Positions 36,754 through 46,419 are shown, numbered from the stretch's first letter. The stretch is DNA of 64,000 nucleotides from Enterobacter sp. 10-1 (GCA_002270295.1 NISF01000001.1:868001-932000); one strand, 5' to 3'. A program made the numbers and translations. Notes: generated by a model not told the origin, from the sequence alone.

Positions 36754-37700
36754 TTTTGCGCTTTCCCTCCGTTGCCCGGCAGCAGATCCCAGCCAATATT
36801 GAGTACGGGAGCCATCAGCTCATTGATTTGAGCGAGCAGTTCCGGGTCAAGCGGCTGCGTGCACCAGCGGATATTATCCAGCATATTGTCGGCGCTGGCG
36901 GTGCCGATTACCGTGGAGGCAATGCCGTTATCCGCTGCGGTGGTGAGCGCAAACTGGAGAGCAATCTGGGCAATATTCACGCCGTGGCTATCGCACAGGG
37001 TGGACACCTGGCGGCAGATAGCCTGCACATCCTGATGCGCCGGGTGCCAGTCCGGCGCGCCGCTGCGGGTCAGCAGCCCCATCGCCAGAGGCGAAGCGTT
37101 GAGTACGCCAATCCCTGCCTGATTCAGCCGCTGCGCTACCGAGCCCAGCCGCCGGTCCTGTAAGCTCCAGGTACAGTAGGCCATCACGGTATCCACTTTT
37201 TGCTCACAGGCGACGCGCTCCAGCAGGGCAAGATCGTAGCCGGTGATACCGACGTGGCGTACGACGCCGCTATCGCGTAGCTCCCGCAGCGTCGGCAGCG
37301 CCTCATCCAGCAGTTGCCCCATATCACCGTATTCAATGTCATGGCACTGAATCACATCGATATAGTCGCTGCCCAGACGGGTAAGACTTTCATCGATGCT
37401 GCGCAGGGTGGCCTCGCGGGAGAAATCCCACTGGCTGTCGCCGTAGCGCCCGACTTTCGTCGCCAGGGTATAGCTGCCGCGGGGTACGCCTTTTAGCGCG
37501 ACGCCCAGGGCGGTTTCCGCTTTGGTCAGCCCGTAATAGGGGGCAACGTCGAAATAGTTCACGCCGTGGGCAAGGGCCGTCGCCACGGTTTCGTTAGCCT
37601 GCTGTTGCGATACCGGGTGATAAATGCTGCCCAGAGAGGCCGCGCCCATCGCCAGCACCGGTACCTGAATTCCCGTGCGTCCAAAAGGTACTGTTTTCAT
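36750..37700 (-). CDS. Aldo/keto reductase, aldose 1-dehydrogenase type
   Basis: This 316-residue AKR barrel has the tetrad regions NYFDVAPYYG (Asp, Tyr), LATKVG (Lys) and IQCHDIEY (His), with a C-terminal IGTAS cofactor motif. The ATG at 37700 has GGAGC upstream. It resembles the D-threo-aldose/L-fucose 1-dehydrogenases that oxidise an aldose to the lactone with NAD(P). It feeds the lactonase it overlaps. First oxidative step of the inferred pathway. Confidence 0.87.
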   Translation of the reverse strand: MKTVPFGRTGIQVPVLAMGAASLGSIYHPVSQQQANETVATALAHGVNYFDVAPYYGLTKAETALGVALKGVPRGSYTLATKVGRYGDSQWDFSREATLRSIDESLTRLGSDYIDVIQCHDIEYGDMGQLLDEALPTLRELRDSGVVRHVGITGYDLALLERVACEQKVDTVMAYCTWSLQDRRLGSVAQRLNQAGIGVLNASPLAMGLLTRSGAPDWHPAHQDVQAICRQVSTLCDSHGVNIAQIALQFALTTAADNGIASTVIGTASADNMLDNIRWCTQPLDPELLAQINELMAPVLNIGWDLLPGNGGKAQK

Positions 37701-37717
37701 TATTCGCTCCATTATGA

Positions 37718-38869
37718 TTAATCGTCGACGGGCGTCCGCAGGCTCAGGCGCAGCCCCGCGCGTTCGGGCCTGACGTGCGGGCCCTGAGCTATCGTCCAGT
37801 TGCCGTCGTTTTGCTGTTGCTGTAATGCGTTTTCATCAATGGCGATCCCGAGCCCCGGTTCGTTGCCCAGTACGATGCCGCCGTTTTCGATGCGCTGATC
37901 CACGCGTAATCCGTTCGGGAAGGTGAGATCCTGTATCTCGCAGCTGAGATGGTTGCTGACCGCCGCCGCCGCGTGGGCCACCGGATTGGCGTTGTAGCCG
38001 ACCGGGCTGACCGGCAGGCTAAACGCCTGCGCCAGGTTGGCGACGCGCAAGAAGTGGGTGATGCCCCAGCACATGCCTGCCTGAAGGACATCCACTGCAT
38101 TCTCTTTCAGCAGCGGCAGAAATTGTTCCAGGCCGGTGAGGTTCTCCCCGGTAGCCACCGCGCAGCGCACCTGCTGGCGAATGGCGGCGTGTCCGGCGGC
38201 GTCCCAGCGGCGCACGGGTTCTTCAATCCAGCTCAGATCCAGCGCTTCCTGCAAACGACTGACGTAGCGCACTGCCTGTTTCGCGCTCATCGATTCGTTA
38301 ACATCAATCATCATCACCGGCGAAGGGCTGTTAGCGAGATACACTTCGCGCACCGCCAGCAGGCGCTGTAAATCCTGTTCAACGTCGAGGCCGCCCTTGA
38401 GCTTAAAGGCGCTGAATCCACGCTCGGCGAAACGCTGATGGAGCGCGGTTAACGCCTCCAGCGACAGCGGGAAATCCAGCCCCGAAGCATATCCGGGGAC
38501 GAACGGGCTTCTCGCGCCGAGCAGACGCCAGAGCGGCTCCCCGGCGCATTTGGCCTTCAAATCCCACAGCGCCATATCGACGACACCGATCGCCCCAAAA
38601 ACGCTGCCCGTATGGCCGCTTTTAAAGACCCAGGCCTGCATTCGGTCGTAGAGCGCCGTCACCGCACGCGGATCTTCGCCTTCGATGGCGGGGAAAATGC
38701 GCGCAATATCCGCATGTCCGCCGACGCCGATACCGCTAATGCCCTCATCGGTTTCGAGGATCAACACCGGGACTTCAGTGACGCCTGAGGTGAGGGTGCC
38801 GTTGACATCGCCAATCGGCCGCCCCCAGCGGTGCCAGGTTTTCAGCGTGCGCCAGCCGGTAATCTTCAT
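37718..38869 (-). CDS. Enolase-superfamily sugar-acid dehydratase (mandelate racemase-like)
   Basis: This 383-residue protein has the capping domain plus barrel of the enolase superfamily. The Lys pair is FKLKGG, and metal ligands are in MMIDVNES (Asp), WIEEPV (Glu) and TGENL (Glu). It probably dehydrates the aldonate released by the lactonase to a 2-keto-3-deoxy acid, the substrate for the aldolase in the same operon. It overlaps the Zn alcohol dehydrogenase by 4 bp. Substrate stereochemistry cannot be read here. Confidence 0.87.
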   Translation of the reverse strand: MKITGWRTLKTWHRWGRPIGDVNGTLTSGVTEVPVLILETDEGISGIGVGGHADIARIFPAIEGEDPRAVTALYDRMQAWVFKSGHTGSVFGAIGVVDMALWDLKAKCAGEPLWRLLGARSPFVPGYASGLDFPLSLEALTALHQRFAERGFSAFKLKGGLDVEQDLQRLLAVREVYLANSPSPVMMIDVNESMSAKQAVRYVSRLQEALDLSWIEEPVRRWDAAGHAAIRQQVRCAVATGENLTGLEQFLPLLKENAVDVLQAGMCWGITHFLRVANLAQAFSLPVSPVGYNANPVAHAAAAVSNHLSCEIQDLTFPNGLRVDQRIENGGIVLGNEPGLGIAIDENALQQQQNDGNWTIAQGPHVRPERAGLRLSLRTPVDD

Positions 38870-39912
38870 GCGCCTGACTCCTCTGTTTGCCGCGACGTGC
38901 GTAAATCAATCACCATGCGTCCCTGGATGGTGCCGTTGTCCATCTCGTTAAAAATGGCATTGATCTCTTCCAGCCTGCGGGTCTGTACCACCGGGCGAAC
39001 GCGTCCGGCCAGCGCGTGCTGAAAAGCCTCCGCCAGATCCTGGCGGGTGCCCACCAGGCTGCCGACTATCTGGATACCATCGAGTACTGTTTTGACGATA
39101 TTCAGGTCCAGATCGCCCGGCGGAACGGCGACGCAAACCACTTTGCCCGCGGCGCGGACGCTATTGACGGCCTGGTGAAAGGCGGCGCGCGCCACGGCAA
39201 CCACCACGGCGCAATGGGCGCCGCCATCGGTGATCTGCTGGATGCGTGCGGGAACGTCGTCCCGGCTGGGGTTGAGGGTAATTTCCGCACCGCACTCGCG
39301 GGCGAGCGCCAGCTTGTCGTCCTGCAAATCGATGGCGATAACGCGGGCGTTAAAAACGTGGCGGGCAAACTGGATCGCCATATTGCCCAAACCACCGGCA
39401 CCCCAGATGGCCAGCCACTGTCCGGGACGAACATCGGAGACGCGAATGGCTTTGTAGGTGGTCACGCCAGCGCAGGTAATGCTGCTGGCAATCAGCGGGT
39501 CGAGGCCTTCGGGGACTTTTACCGCGTAGTCGGCTTTCACGATGCACTGCTCGGCCATCGCGCCATCGACGCTGTAACCGGCGTTTTTTACGCTGCGGCA
39601 AAAGGTTTCCCGACCGCTGACGCAGTATTCACATACTCCGCAGCCTGCATAGAACCAGGCGATACTGACCCGATCGCCGGGCGTCAGGCTGGTCACGTCG
39701 TCGGCGACGGCGCGAACGATGCCGATCCCTTCATGGCGCGGAACCCGACCGGGAACGGGGCCAAAATCGCCCTGCACGACGTGGAGATCGGTATGGCAGA
39801 CGCCGCAGCACTCCACGTCCACCAGCGCCTCGCCGGAAGCTAAAGGACGAACCGCCATCTGACGAATCTCAACCTGGCCTGGATGACGTTCACTGACTAC
39901 TGCTGCTTTCAT
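38866..39912 (-). CDS. Zinc-dependent alcohol dehydrogenase (MDR, AdhP-type)
   Basis: This 348-residue medium-chain dehydrogenase has a catalytic zinc site CGVCHTDLH and RHEGIG (His-Glu), a structural zinc cluster [15 protein letters not shown], and Rossmann motif [11 protein letters not shown] use the second of two ATGs, which is better spaced from GGGAGG. It may reduce lactaldehyde or glycolaldehyde released by the aldolase, or oxidise a polyol form of the sugar. NAD-linked by family. Confidence 0.88.
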   Translation of the reverse strand: MKAAVVSERHPGQVEIRQMAVRPLASGEALVDVECCGVCHTDLHVVQGDFGPVPGRVPRHEGIGIVRAVADDVTSLTPGDRVSIAWFYAGCGVCEYCVSGRETFCRSVKNAGYSVDGAMAEQCIVKADYAVKVPEGLDPLIASSITCAGVTTYKAIRVSDVRPGQWLAIWGAGGLGNMAIQFARHVFNARVIAIDLQDDKLALARECGAEITLNPSRDDVPARIQQITDGGAHCAVVVAVARAAFHQAVNSVRAAGKVVCVAVPPGDLDLNIVKTVLDGIQIVGSLVGTRQDLAEAFQHALAGRVRPVVQTRRLEEINAIFNEMDNGTIQGRMVIDLRTSRQTEESGA

Positions 39913-39924
39913 CATTGCCTCCCG

Positions 39925-40425
39925 TCAGCTCAGTTCTGGTACAGCGTTGTCGGTCATGCGCTGGCGTCGCGCGACGTAAGCGGGCAGGGGCTGCACGCCT
40001 GAATCGTCGGTAAACCAGGCGAAAGGATCGGTGCTGGCGACGAGAGCGAAATTCGCCCATGGCTCGAACGATCCGGAGCGAATAACCAGCCTGGCTTTGT
40101 GCGCGATCTCGTGGCACAGCGTTTCGTGGCTGGCAGCGTAAAACGCCGCGCCAGAGCCGGTATAGATAGTTTGTACTTCGCGATACAGCTGCGGGTGGCA
40201 GTCGCGGACTTCGCTGGCAAAATGCACTTCTTCAACGAAAATCTCCGTTCGCAGCACGCGCAGGATGTCGCGGACATCGACGGTGCCGGGCCACAGTCCG
40301 AGGTCGATACGGTTCGCTCCGGCCGGGATTGGAAACCCTGCGTCGGTTACCAGCACGATATCGGTATGGCCGAGCGTCGCCAGAGCGGCGGCAAGTTCAG
40401 GGTGTAAGATTCTATCGGGTCTCAT
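39925..40425 (-). CDS. RbsD/FucU-family mutarotase (pyranase)
   Basis: This 166-residue protein of the RbsD/FucU fold, which changes pyranose to furanose or anomer forms of ribose and fucose, has catalytic His in LATLGHTDIVLVTDAGFP (17-34) and the C-terminal YxN/YAN region replaced by FEPWANFALV. It sits between ribokinase and the Zn dehydrogenase, 5 bp from the kinase, and probably prepares furanose for phosphorylation. Confidence 0.85.
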   Translation of the reverse strand: MRPDRILHPELAAALATLGHTDIVLVTDAGFPIPAGANRIDLGLWPGTVDVRDILRVLRTEIFVEEVHFASEVRDCHPQLYREVQTIYTGSGAAFYAASHETLCHEIAHKARLVIRSGSFEPWANFALVASTDPFAWFTDDSGVQPLPAYVARRQRMTDNAVPELS

Positions 40426-40430
40426 TGTTA

Positions 40431-41360
40431 TTATTCCTCGGTCACGACGTGAGATTGCAGAAATGCGTCGACATCGGTGCGGTATTTATAAGAGGGGACG
40501 GTTTCCCAGTCAGAGCAGCACAGGGCCGCCGCGGCGTTGGCGAACAGTACCGCTTTGCTTATCGGCAGGCCCTCATCCAGCGCCACCGCGAGGGAAGCGT
40601 TAAAGCTGTCGCCCGCGCCGTTGCTGTCAACCACATCCACCTGGCAGGGCGGGATCTCCTGAGTGGTTTGCGGGCCAAAAACGGCGGACCCCGCTTCGCC
40701 CAGCGTCATCACCACATAGCGGCAGCCGGTTTCAAGCAGCATACTGGCGATTTCCCGGTTGCTGCGGGCGTCGTCCGGCGCCAGGCCCAGCGCGACGCGG
40801 GCTTCGGTTTCATTGGGCGTCAGGTAGTCAATGGCGCTCAGGTCGAGGCCGCGCAGGTCTCTGGCCGGAGCCGGGTTGAGAATGGTGATTTTATCCAGTG
40901 ATTTTGCGCGTCTTAGCCCGTAGAGCGCGGTTTCCAGCGGGATTTCCAGCTGAGCCAGCGCCACGCCACAGCTCTTTATCTGATGCAGAGCGTTATCCAC
41001 CAGCGCCGGGGTAAACAGTTTGTTGGCCCCCATATCAACCACAATCACGTTGCGCGCTTCTTTATCTTTAATAATCAGGCCAGCGCCGGTCGGCAACTCG
41101 TTGGTCAGCGTGAGACCGTCGATATTGATCCCTTCCTCAAGCATCAGCTCAACAAACTCATTGCCGAACGTATCTTTACCGACCACGCCGCTATAGACCA
41201 CATCCGCCCCCAGGCGGGCGGCCTGCACTGCCATATCGGAACCTTTGCCGCCCCAGGTTTGACGAAAGTCATGTCCGATTAGCGTCTCACCAGCCAGCGG
41301 TATGCGTTCGGCCGTCATCACCAGGGCTTTTGCATAACTGCCGAGAATAAATACACTCAT
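40431..41360 (-). CDS. Ribokinase-like PfkB-family sugar kinase
   Basis: This 309-residue kinase has GGKGSDMAVQAARLG near residue 38 as the substrate motif and DSNGAGDSF near residue 248 as the anion hole with the catalytic Asp. The common family form is DTTGAGDxF. The ATG at 41360 has GGAG upstream. With the DeoC-like aldolase upstream it makes a kinase-aldolase branch (a sugar 5-phosphate cleaved to glyceraldehyde 3-phosphate plus an aldehyde), as for ribose or deoxyribose. Confidence 0.88.
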   Translation of the reverse strand: MSVFILGSYAKALVMTAERIPLAGETLIGHDFRQTWGGKGSDMAVQAARLGADVVYSGVVGKDTFGNEFVELMLEEGINIDGLTLTNELPTGAGLIIKDKEARNVIVVDMGANKLFTPALVDNALHQIKSCGVALAQLEIPLETALYGLRRAKSLDKITILNPAPARDLRGLDLSAIDYLTPNETEARVALGLAPDDARSNREIASMLLETGCRYVVMTLGEAGSAVFGPQTTQEIPPCQVDVVDSNGAGDSFNASLAVALDEGLPISKAVLFANAAAALCCSDWETVPSYKYRTDVDAFLQSHVVTEE

Positions 41361-41417
41361 CACATACTCCTTAAATTGTGCGGGCGTAGTACCGCCGTTA
41401 CCGGCGGTACTCTTCGG

Positions 41418-42119
41418 TTAATAGGCGTTGATGTCGCCGACCAGACCTTTCACCAGCTCAGGGCCGGAACTGGTGCCAACCAGCTCTGCGCCTGCGACGA
41501 ACATCTCTTTCATCTTCTCAAGCGTGTTCACTTTACCGGATACTTTGACCCGGCAAGGGGCCTGGATATTGGCTTTGAGAAGTTGGACATCTTCTACCGT
41601 TGCCGCGCAGCCGCCTTTGCCCCAGCCGCTGGATTGTTTCACCCAGTCAATACCTGCTTCGTAGGCGTAGCGGGTGGCTTTGATTTTCATCACCTCTTCG
41701 GTGATAAAGCCAAACTCCAGCATCGCTTTGACTTTCATTCCCAGGTCATGGGCAATGTGGGTCACCTCTTTCAGCTCGTTGAAATAGAGGTCATCCATTC
41801 CGCCGAGCAAAAAGCCTGGGTTGGGCGGGAAATCAAATTCATCGGCGCCTTCTTTTGCCAGTTCTCTCACCACGGCGACTTTCATTGCTGTCGTATCGTT
41901 GGCCTGGGGGAAGTTCACGGTGGTGGCAACGCGAATACCGGTTCCTTTCAGGACGTCTTTGGCGACGGCGACCCAGCACGGCGCGATCATTGCCGCATCA
42001 AACTGATACTCCATACAGATGTTGAGATGCTGAATAAGCCCTTCGCGGGTCAGGTCCGGGTTGACGTTGGTGAACTGAATGGCCTTTGCGACCTGGCGGG
42101 GATCATTAAAATCGATCAT
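41418..42119 (-). CDS. deoC: Deoxyribose-phosphate aldolase-like protein (DeoC family)
   Basis: This 233-residue class I aldolase is of the DeoC/FbaB family, with Schiff-base and proton-relay lysines in DWVKQSSGW and CRVKVSGKV. The first motif differs from the usual VKTSTGF, so the substrate may not be 2-deoxyribose 5-phosphate. First gene of the leftward eleven-gene operon. Its promoter must lie in the 390-bp gap to the right. Confidence 0.83.
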   Translation of the reverse strand: MIDFNDPRQVAKAIQFTNVNPDLTREGLIQHLNICMEYQFDAAMIAPCWVAVAKDVLKGTGIRVATTVNFPQANDTTAMKVAVVRELAKEGADEFDFPPNPGFLLGGMDDLYFNELKEVTHIAHDLGMKVKAMLEFGFITEEVMKIKATRYAYEAGIDWVKQSSGWGKGGCAATVEDVQLLKANIQAPCRVKVSGKVNTLEKMKEMFVAGAELVGTSSGPELVKGLVGDINAY

Positions 42120-42347
42120 GTACCACTACTCCTGTTGGCTGAAAAAACATAGGTTACGATGTGAATGACATGGGCTTACTGTAAGGAGCTGGCGGAAAAG
42201 GCGTGATAGGCAAGAGTCCCGGCCATATGGACAGAATTTTCAGACGGATAATTTTGTGAGGGAGTTGGCAAAATGAGCCGGCGGACAGCGCAGGAAAACG
42301 GTTGAGGAGGGCGGGTTGCAATCAGGCAAAAAAATAAGGAGTTTCAG

Positions 42348-42364
42348 AATGCCTGCCAGGCATT
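42348..42364. promoter_or_regulatory. 17-bp perfect palindrome
   Basis: AATGCCTG-C-CAGGCATT is perfectly symmetric around one base. It lies about 230 bp upstream of deoC and could be an operator for the sugar operon or a small terminator; there is no T-tract. Confidence 0.35.
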
Positions 42365-42419
42365 GCTCGTTGGAGCCTTATAGTCGAGGCTTATTCAATT
42401 GATATGGCTTGTTTTGTCG

Positions 42420-42448
42420 GCCGGGTAAGGCATGGGCCTCCACCCGGC
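42420..42448. repeat. REP-like palindromic element
   Basis: GCCGGGT and ACCCGGC flank AAGGCATGGGCCTCC, the layout of enterobacterial REP units found after genes. Only this one was noticed in the window. Confidence 0.5.
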
Positions 42449-42508
42449 AGAAATACGATGATAATAGATCCGGTCTCGCAAAATCTTTCTATACGATAAC
42501 GCCCGGTT

Positions 42509-42925
42509 TTATTTTATTTTGAATTTCCCTTGCTTCCACTGTTTGATCGTATTCGCTTTTGCCGCAGCGCTCTGGATATATCCTATCCCCCACGAGCCAA
42601 CGCCATACTGATAAATTTGGTTTTTATAGGCACTTTCGGCTGTCGCCTCATGGGCGTAGGGAGCCACTGTACCCTGAAATGCCATAATCCCTTCGTTTGT
42701 TCCAAAGTCAGGCCAGTCGGTGACGAACTTTTTAATATCATCAGCCCCTTTGCTGCAGGCCGCAATCAGCTCTTTATAGGGGGTTGCCGAACCCTCTTTT
42801 TTTAATGCTTTGGCATTGTAATCGCAGTTATATTCGATATAAGCGGCAACGGCTTTGTCATAATCTGTATCAGCGAGTGCTGGCTGGCTGAGGATGATTA
42901 GCGCCAGCAGGTATTTTTTTTCCAT
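42509..42925 (-). CDS. Small secreted protein of unknown function
   Basis: This 138-residue protein has a clear signal peptide (MEKKYLLALIILSQPALA, cleavage before DTDYD), giving a mature periplasmic protein of about 120 residues. It has two cysteines (NCDYN and AACSKG) that could form a disulfide and ends in basic WKQGKFKIK. The ATG at 42925 has GGAGAG about 10 nt upstream. It follows the NIPSNAP gene on the same strand by 47 bp. No family recognised. Confidence 0.7.
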   Translation of the reverse strand: MEKKYLLALIILSQPALADTDYDKAVAAYIEYNCDYNAKALKKEGSATPYKELIAACSKGADDIKKFVTDWPDFGTNEGIMAFQGTVAPYAHEATAESAYKNQIYQYGVGSWGIGYIQSAAAKANTIKQWKQGKFKIK

Positions 42926-42972
42926 TTTGCAAACTCTCCATAATTTAAGGCAATGCGGTGAAATAATTAAAG

Positions 42973-43302
42973 TCAGCAAGAACGCAGACCGTCAACGGCG
43001 CCGGCGCTAAGGACCATCGTTGATTTTATGCTGGCGATGATTTTATCGATAATGGCCTGACGTGGGCCTTCGCGCCACGCCGGGCTGCGATAAAAGGCTT
43101 CTTGCGAAGTTTTTAAATGAGTTAGATCGTCATAGGCGCGAATCAAATAGTAAGCATCTTTGTCTTCGACAGAGTTACCAAAAGAGACGATATCCATTCC
43201 GGCGGCACGGTGGCAAGGCGCACTTTGCTCCAGCATAATCTGGTGAAAATCTTCTCCGGTGCCGGGTTTTAGGGTGTACAGCAAAAACTCAACCGTTTTC
43301 AT
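42973..43302 (-). CDS. NIPSNAP-family protein
   Basis: This 109-residue, dimeric alpha+beta-barrel type protein starts with EFLLYTLKPGTGEDF and has the family core DAYYLIRAYDDL and YRSPAWREGPRQAII. NIPSNAP proteins are small enzymes or stress proteins with few defined roles. It is divergent from the iron-type ABC importer, with about 290 bp between them. Confidence 0.8.
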   Translation of the reverse strand: MKTVEFLLYTLKPGTGEDFHQIMLEQSAPCHRAAGMDIVSFGNSVEDKDAYYLIRAYDDLTHLKTSQEAFYRSPAWREGPRQAIIDKIIASIKSTMVLSAGAVDGLRSC

Positions 43303-43440
43303 CCTGAACGTTTCCTTTTGAAATCACGTTAGTGATGTAGCAATACAGCACAGCGGTACTCTTTGGACAACCACCAATGTTTTAACTTTTCTCGCCGGTC
43401 AGGTCATGAGAGCAGGTTGCAAACCTTTGCTCTTTATTGT

Positions 43441-43454
43441 TATGTTATAACATA
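43441..43454. promoter_or_regulatory. Zur-like dyad upstream of the ABC importer
   Basis: TATGTTATAACATA is a perfect 14-bp palindrome containing ATGTTATAACAT, the core of published Zur-type boxes. It lies 150 bp before the ATPase gene. It could make the importer zinc-regulated, or be a chance AT-rich dyad. Confidence 0.4.
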
Positions 43455-43500
43455 CCCTATAAATCATTGTGAAATATGTGGCTATTCACCTTTCTTTTTA

Positions 43501-43519
43501 GATGATCATTATTATCATC
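43501..43519. promoter_or_regulatory. Fur-box-like sequence
   Basis: GATGATCATTATTATCATC resembles the Fur consensus GATAATGATAATCATTATC with several mismatches. It lies 72 bp upstream of the ATPase ORF start. Iron repression of the importer would fit its family. Confidence 0.45.
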
Positions 43520-43590
43520 TGTTCCAGGGAGTAAAAGATGAAAAAAGATGGGCCGGCAATTCGCTCTGAAGAGCGGCGAAGAGCCTGCTA

Positions 43591-44400
43591 ATGGAGGAGC
43601 GTTTGACAAATTGTGGTACGGCCGTTGAGCCGGTGCTTAGCGTCAATATTGAATCATTGCCGCGACCCGGCGGCGGGGAGCTTCTCTCCGGCATTCATTT
43701 TAATGCCGGCAGGGGAGAGTGCCTGGCGGTGATTGGGCCGAATGGCAGCGGGAAAACCTCTTTATTACGGGCGATCGATCAGGAGCTGACTTCGCGGGAT
43801 AGCGACATACGGCTATTCGGCCGCTCCGTTGCGGCTTTGACCCGGCAGCAGCGGGCCCAGCAGATTGCAGTCCTCGCGCAGAATGATGCCCCGGATATGC
43901 GGCTGATTCTTGAGGATTATGTCACTCTCGGACGTATTCCTCACGCCCGGGATATGTCGCGTCGTGAACATGAAACCATCGTGACCCGAGCCATTAACGA
44001 TACGGGATTGCAGAAGCTGCGCAAGCGTCCGCTATCTGCGTTATCCGGCGGGGAGCGGCAGCGGGCGGCGCTGGCGCGGTTGCTGGCCCAGTCGCCAAAA
44101 CTGGTGCTGCTGGATGAGCCGACCAACCATCTTGATCCGTCGGGCCGGGTGGAACTGCTCTCGCTAGTGAAAAGCCAGGGGATCACGGTAGTCGCGGTAC
44201 TGCACGATCTTTCACTGATTGAATCCTTCGCCGACCGCGTTTTGCTTTTATCGCAAGGGCGCGCCGTGGCCTGGGATGCGCCGGAGCGCGTGCTTGTTTC
44301 GAAACAGCTTTATCCCGTTTTCGGCGTGACCAGCTTTACCGTACCGCATCCTGAGACCGGGAAGGCGCTGCGGATTTTTGAGGTTCCAGGCTATGCGTAA
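43591..44400 (+). CDS. ABC transporter ATP-binding protein, FecE/BtuD type
   Basis: This 269-residue ATPase has Walker A GPNGSGKTSL, signature LSGGERQRAALAR, Walker B LVLLDEPTNHLD and the switch His in VLHDLS. The ATG at 43591 lacks a good ribosome site; a TTG at 43603 is preceded by GGAGGA and may be the true start. It energises uptake of a metal-siderophore, heme or cobinamide-type ligand with the two genes that follow. No TonB receptor is nearby. Confidence 0.9.
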   Translation: MEERLTNCGTAVEPVLSVNIESLPRPGGGELLSGIHFNAGRGECLAVIGPNGSGKTSLLRAIDQELTSRDSDIRLFGRSVAALTRQQRAQQIAVLAQNDAPDMRLILEDYVTLGRIPHARDMSRREHETIVTRAINDTGLQKLRKRPLSALSGGERQRAALARLLAQSPKLVLLDEPTNHLDPSGRVELLSLVKSQGITVVAVLHDLSLIESFADRVLLLSQGRAVAWDAPERVLVSKQLYPVFGVTSFTVPHPETGKALRIFEVPGYA

Positions 44401-44423
44401 TAAATTTCTGAGGACAAAGAATA

Positions 44424-45380
44424 ATGAATAAATGGTTTGCAGGCATGATGGCTGTTCTATCCGTTTCCGCGGCAAACGCTGCTGATTATCCCGTCACCAT
44501 TGACAGCTGCGGGACGCCGGTGACGTTTACACAAGCGCCGAAAAGGGCGGTAATACACGACCTTAATATGTCTGAAATGGCTTTTGCTCTCGGGTTGCAG
44601 GACCGTATCGTTGGGTTAACCGGTATTACCGGCTGGTACAAAATGACCCCGGAATTTAAAAAGGAGATGGGTTCAATTCCCGAGCTTGCGCCTAAATATC
44701 CCTCTCTGGAAACGCTGCTGGCGGCTAATCCCGACTTCTTTTTCGCGGGCTGGAATTACGGGATGAAAGTCGGCGGAGAGGTCACGCCTTCCGTGCTCGA
44801 TAAATACGGCATCAAGACATTTGTTTTGAGCGAGAGCTGCGTATTTACCGCTGACAATAAGCGCAAAGCAAGCATGGACCTGCTGTATAACGACGAGCTG
44901 ACGCTGGGCAAGATTTTCGGCAAACAGCATGAGGCGCAGGCGCTGGTCGATGGCTGGAAAAAAACGCTGGATGAACTGCCTGAGCCGCCGCCAGGCGTTC
45001 AGCCATTGAAAGTGTTTGTCTATGATTCTGGCGAAGATAAGCCCTTTACCAGCGGTCGATACGCTATGCCGACCGCCATTATCGAAGCAGCGGGGGGCAA
45101 AAACGTGATGGACGGGCTGGATATCAGCTGGGGAACAACCTCCTGGGAGAGCGTCGCGACGGCAGAGCCCGACTTTATTATTCTTCTCGATTATCAGACC
45201 GGTAGCGGAGCGGATTCGCTGCGTCACTTCCTCGAAAATCATCCGTTAATGAAGCAGACTCCGGCGGTGAAGAATCAGCGTTATCTGAAGCTGCAGTACG
45301 CTGAACTGACGCCTGGTCCGGCAAATATTAAAGCGGCCGAAAAACTGGCTCATGCGATGTATCCAGCGGCCAACCAATGA
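44424..45380 (+). CDS. Periplasmic metal-chelate binding protein, FecB/BtuF type
   Basis: This 318-residue class III solute-binding protein has a signal peptide ending SAANA|ADYPV. Conserved PKRAVIHDLNMSEMAFALG and the C-terminal lobe AGGKNVMDG match siderophore/B12-binding relatives. A Cys pair in the mature protein (DSCGT and SESCVFT) may form a disulfide. It lies between the ATPase and permease genes and overlaps the latter by 4 bp. The ligand is unknown. Confidence 0.9.
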   Translation: MNKWFAGMMAVLSVSAANAADYPVTIDSCGTPVTFTQAPKRAVIHDLNMSEMAFALGLQDRIVGLTGITGWYKMTPEFKKEMGSIPELAPKYPSLETLLAANPDFFFAGWNYGMKVGGEVTPSVLDKYGIKTFVLSESCVFTADNKRKASMDLLYNDELTLGKIFGKQHEAQALVDGWKKTLDELPEPPPGVQPLKVFVYDSGEDKPFTSGRYAMPTAIIEAAGGKNVMDGLDISWGTTSWESVATAEPDFIILLDYQTGSGADSLRHFLENHPLMKQTPAVKNQRYLKLQYAELTPGPANIKAAEKLAHAMYPAANQ

Positions 45381-46384
45381 GTGGTACTCAATGTCGCTAC
45401 TACTGGGCAATGTGGGGCGCTGTGCCAGTATTAGCCGGATTGATGCTGCTCAGCGTTGCCAAAGGCAGCGCGCCGCTATCGCTGGAGCAGGTCCTGGGTG
45501 CCTTACTGCTTCTTGATGTGCCGGTTTCTGAGATGGTCAGCCGCATCGTCATTGATTTACGTGTGCCAAGAACGCTGCTATCGGTGCTGGCGGGAGCCGT
45601 GCTGGCTATGGTTGGCGGGCTTTTGCAGACCACCACGCGCAACGATCTGGCCGATCCTTTTTTATTCGGACTTTCCTCCGGCGCTTCGGCGGGGGCGGTA
45701 CTGGTGATTACCCGATTCGGTGAGCGGCTTGGCGCGCTGACGCTGCCGGTATCGGCGTTTGTCGGCGGTATCTGCTCCGCGGTGGCGGTGATGCTGCTGT
45801 TCCATTTTAAAAAGCAGCGTGGCGCCGAACACTTAGTGATCTGCGGGCTGGCTATCTCCTTTTTATTCGGTGCGCTGACCAGCTATCTGATTTTCTCCGG
45901 CGATCAGCGGGCCGCCAGCTCGGTGCTGTTTTGGTCGCTGGGGGGCCTCGGTCTCGCGCGTTGGGATAATTTACCTTATGCCATATTTAGCCTGCTATTT
46001 CTCAGCGCTTTTATTCTGTTACGCTGGCGCTCGCTGGATGGTTTACTGGCCGGTGAGCAAACGGCGCAGTCGTTGGGCATTAACGTCAGCCGCCTGCGGA
46101 TGGAGGTTTTCCTCTGCTGTGCGCTGGCAACTTCGCTGCTGGTGGCTTTAACCGGGGTGATTGGCTTTATCGGGCTGATGGTTCCGCATATGTGCCGCTA
46201 CTTTTCCGGCGTTAAGCATCTGCTGCTGCTTCCTTTATGCGGTCTATGGGGGGCGGCGCTTTTGTGCGGCGGCGATATCGTCAGCAGGACGCTGTTAGCC
46301 CCGCAGGAGCTGCCGATTGGGATCATTACTGCAGGAATAGGCGGCTTGTTTATTATTATCCTGCTGGCCAGAAGCCGTTCATAA
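45377..46384 (+). CDS. FecCD-family ABC permease
   Basis: This 335-residue, roughly ten-helix permease has the family motifs RVPRTLLSVLAGAVLAMVGGLLQ, NDLADPFLFGLSSGASAGA and GVIGFIGLMVPHMCR. A homodimer forms the membrane channel with the ATPase and binding protein encoded just before. The C-terminal ELPIGIITAGIGG segment is the conserved end of the transporter core. Confidence 0.92.
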   Translation: MSGTQCRYYWAMWGAVPVLAGLMLLSVAKGSAPLSLEQVLGALLLLDVPVSEMVSRIVIDLRVPRTLLSVLAGAVLAMVGGLLQTTTRNDLADPFLFGLSSGASAGAVLVITRFGERLGALTLPVSAFVGGICSAVAVMLLFHFKKQRGAEHLVICGLAISFLFGALTSYLIFSGDQRAASSVLFWSLGGLGLARWDNLPYAIFSLLFLSAFILLRWRSLDGLLAGEQTAQSLGINVSRLRMEVFLCCALATSLLVALTGVIGFIGLMVPHMCRYFSGVKHLLLLPLCGLWGAALLCGGDIVSRTLLAPQELPIGIITAGIGGLFIIILLARSRS

Positions 46385-46391
46385 ACCTATC

Positions 46392-46419
46392 AACGCCGGG
46401 CACCGGCCTGGCGTTTTTA
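46392..46419 (+). terminator. Rho-independent terminator of the ABC importer operon
   Basis: AACGCC...GGCGTT with an inner GG/CC pairing is followed by TTTTAT, directly after the permease stop. Confidence 0.75.

Larger units (their letters stand above)
42120..42508. other. Intergenic region with deoC promoter and palindromes
   Basis: No gene was found. It holds the upstream region of the leftward sugar operon, a 17-bp palindrome (42348-42364) and a REP-like element (42420-42448). No convincing CRP dyad was seen. Confidence 0.5.

Noticed and set aside
43303-43590. Cobalamin riboswitch before the FecBCDE/BtuF-type importer
   Set aside because: No B12-box or other conserved cobalamin aptamer block is visible; the region shows only Zur- and Fur-like dyads.
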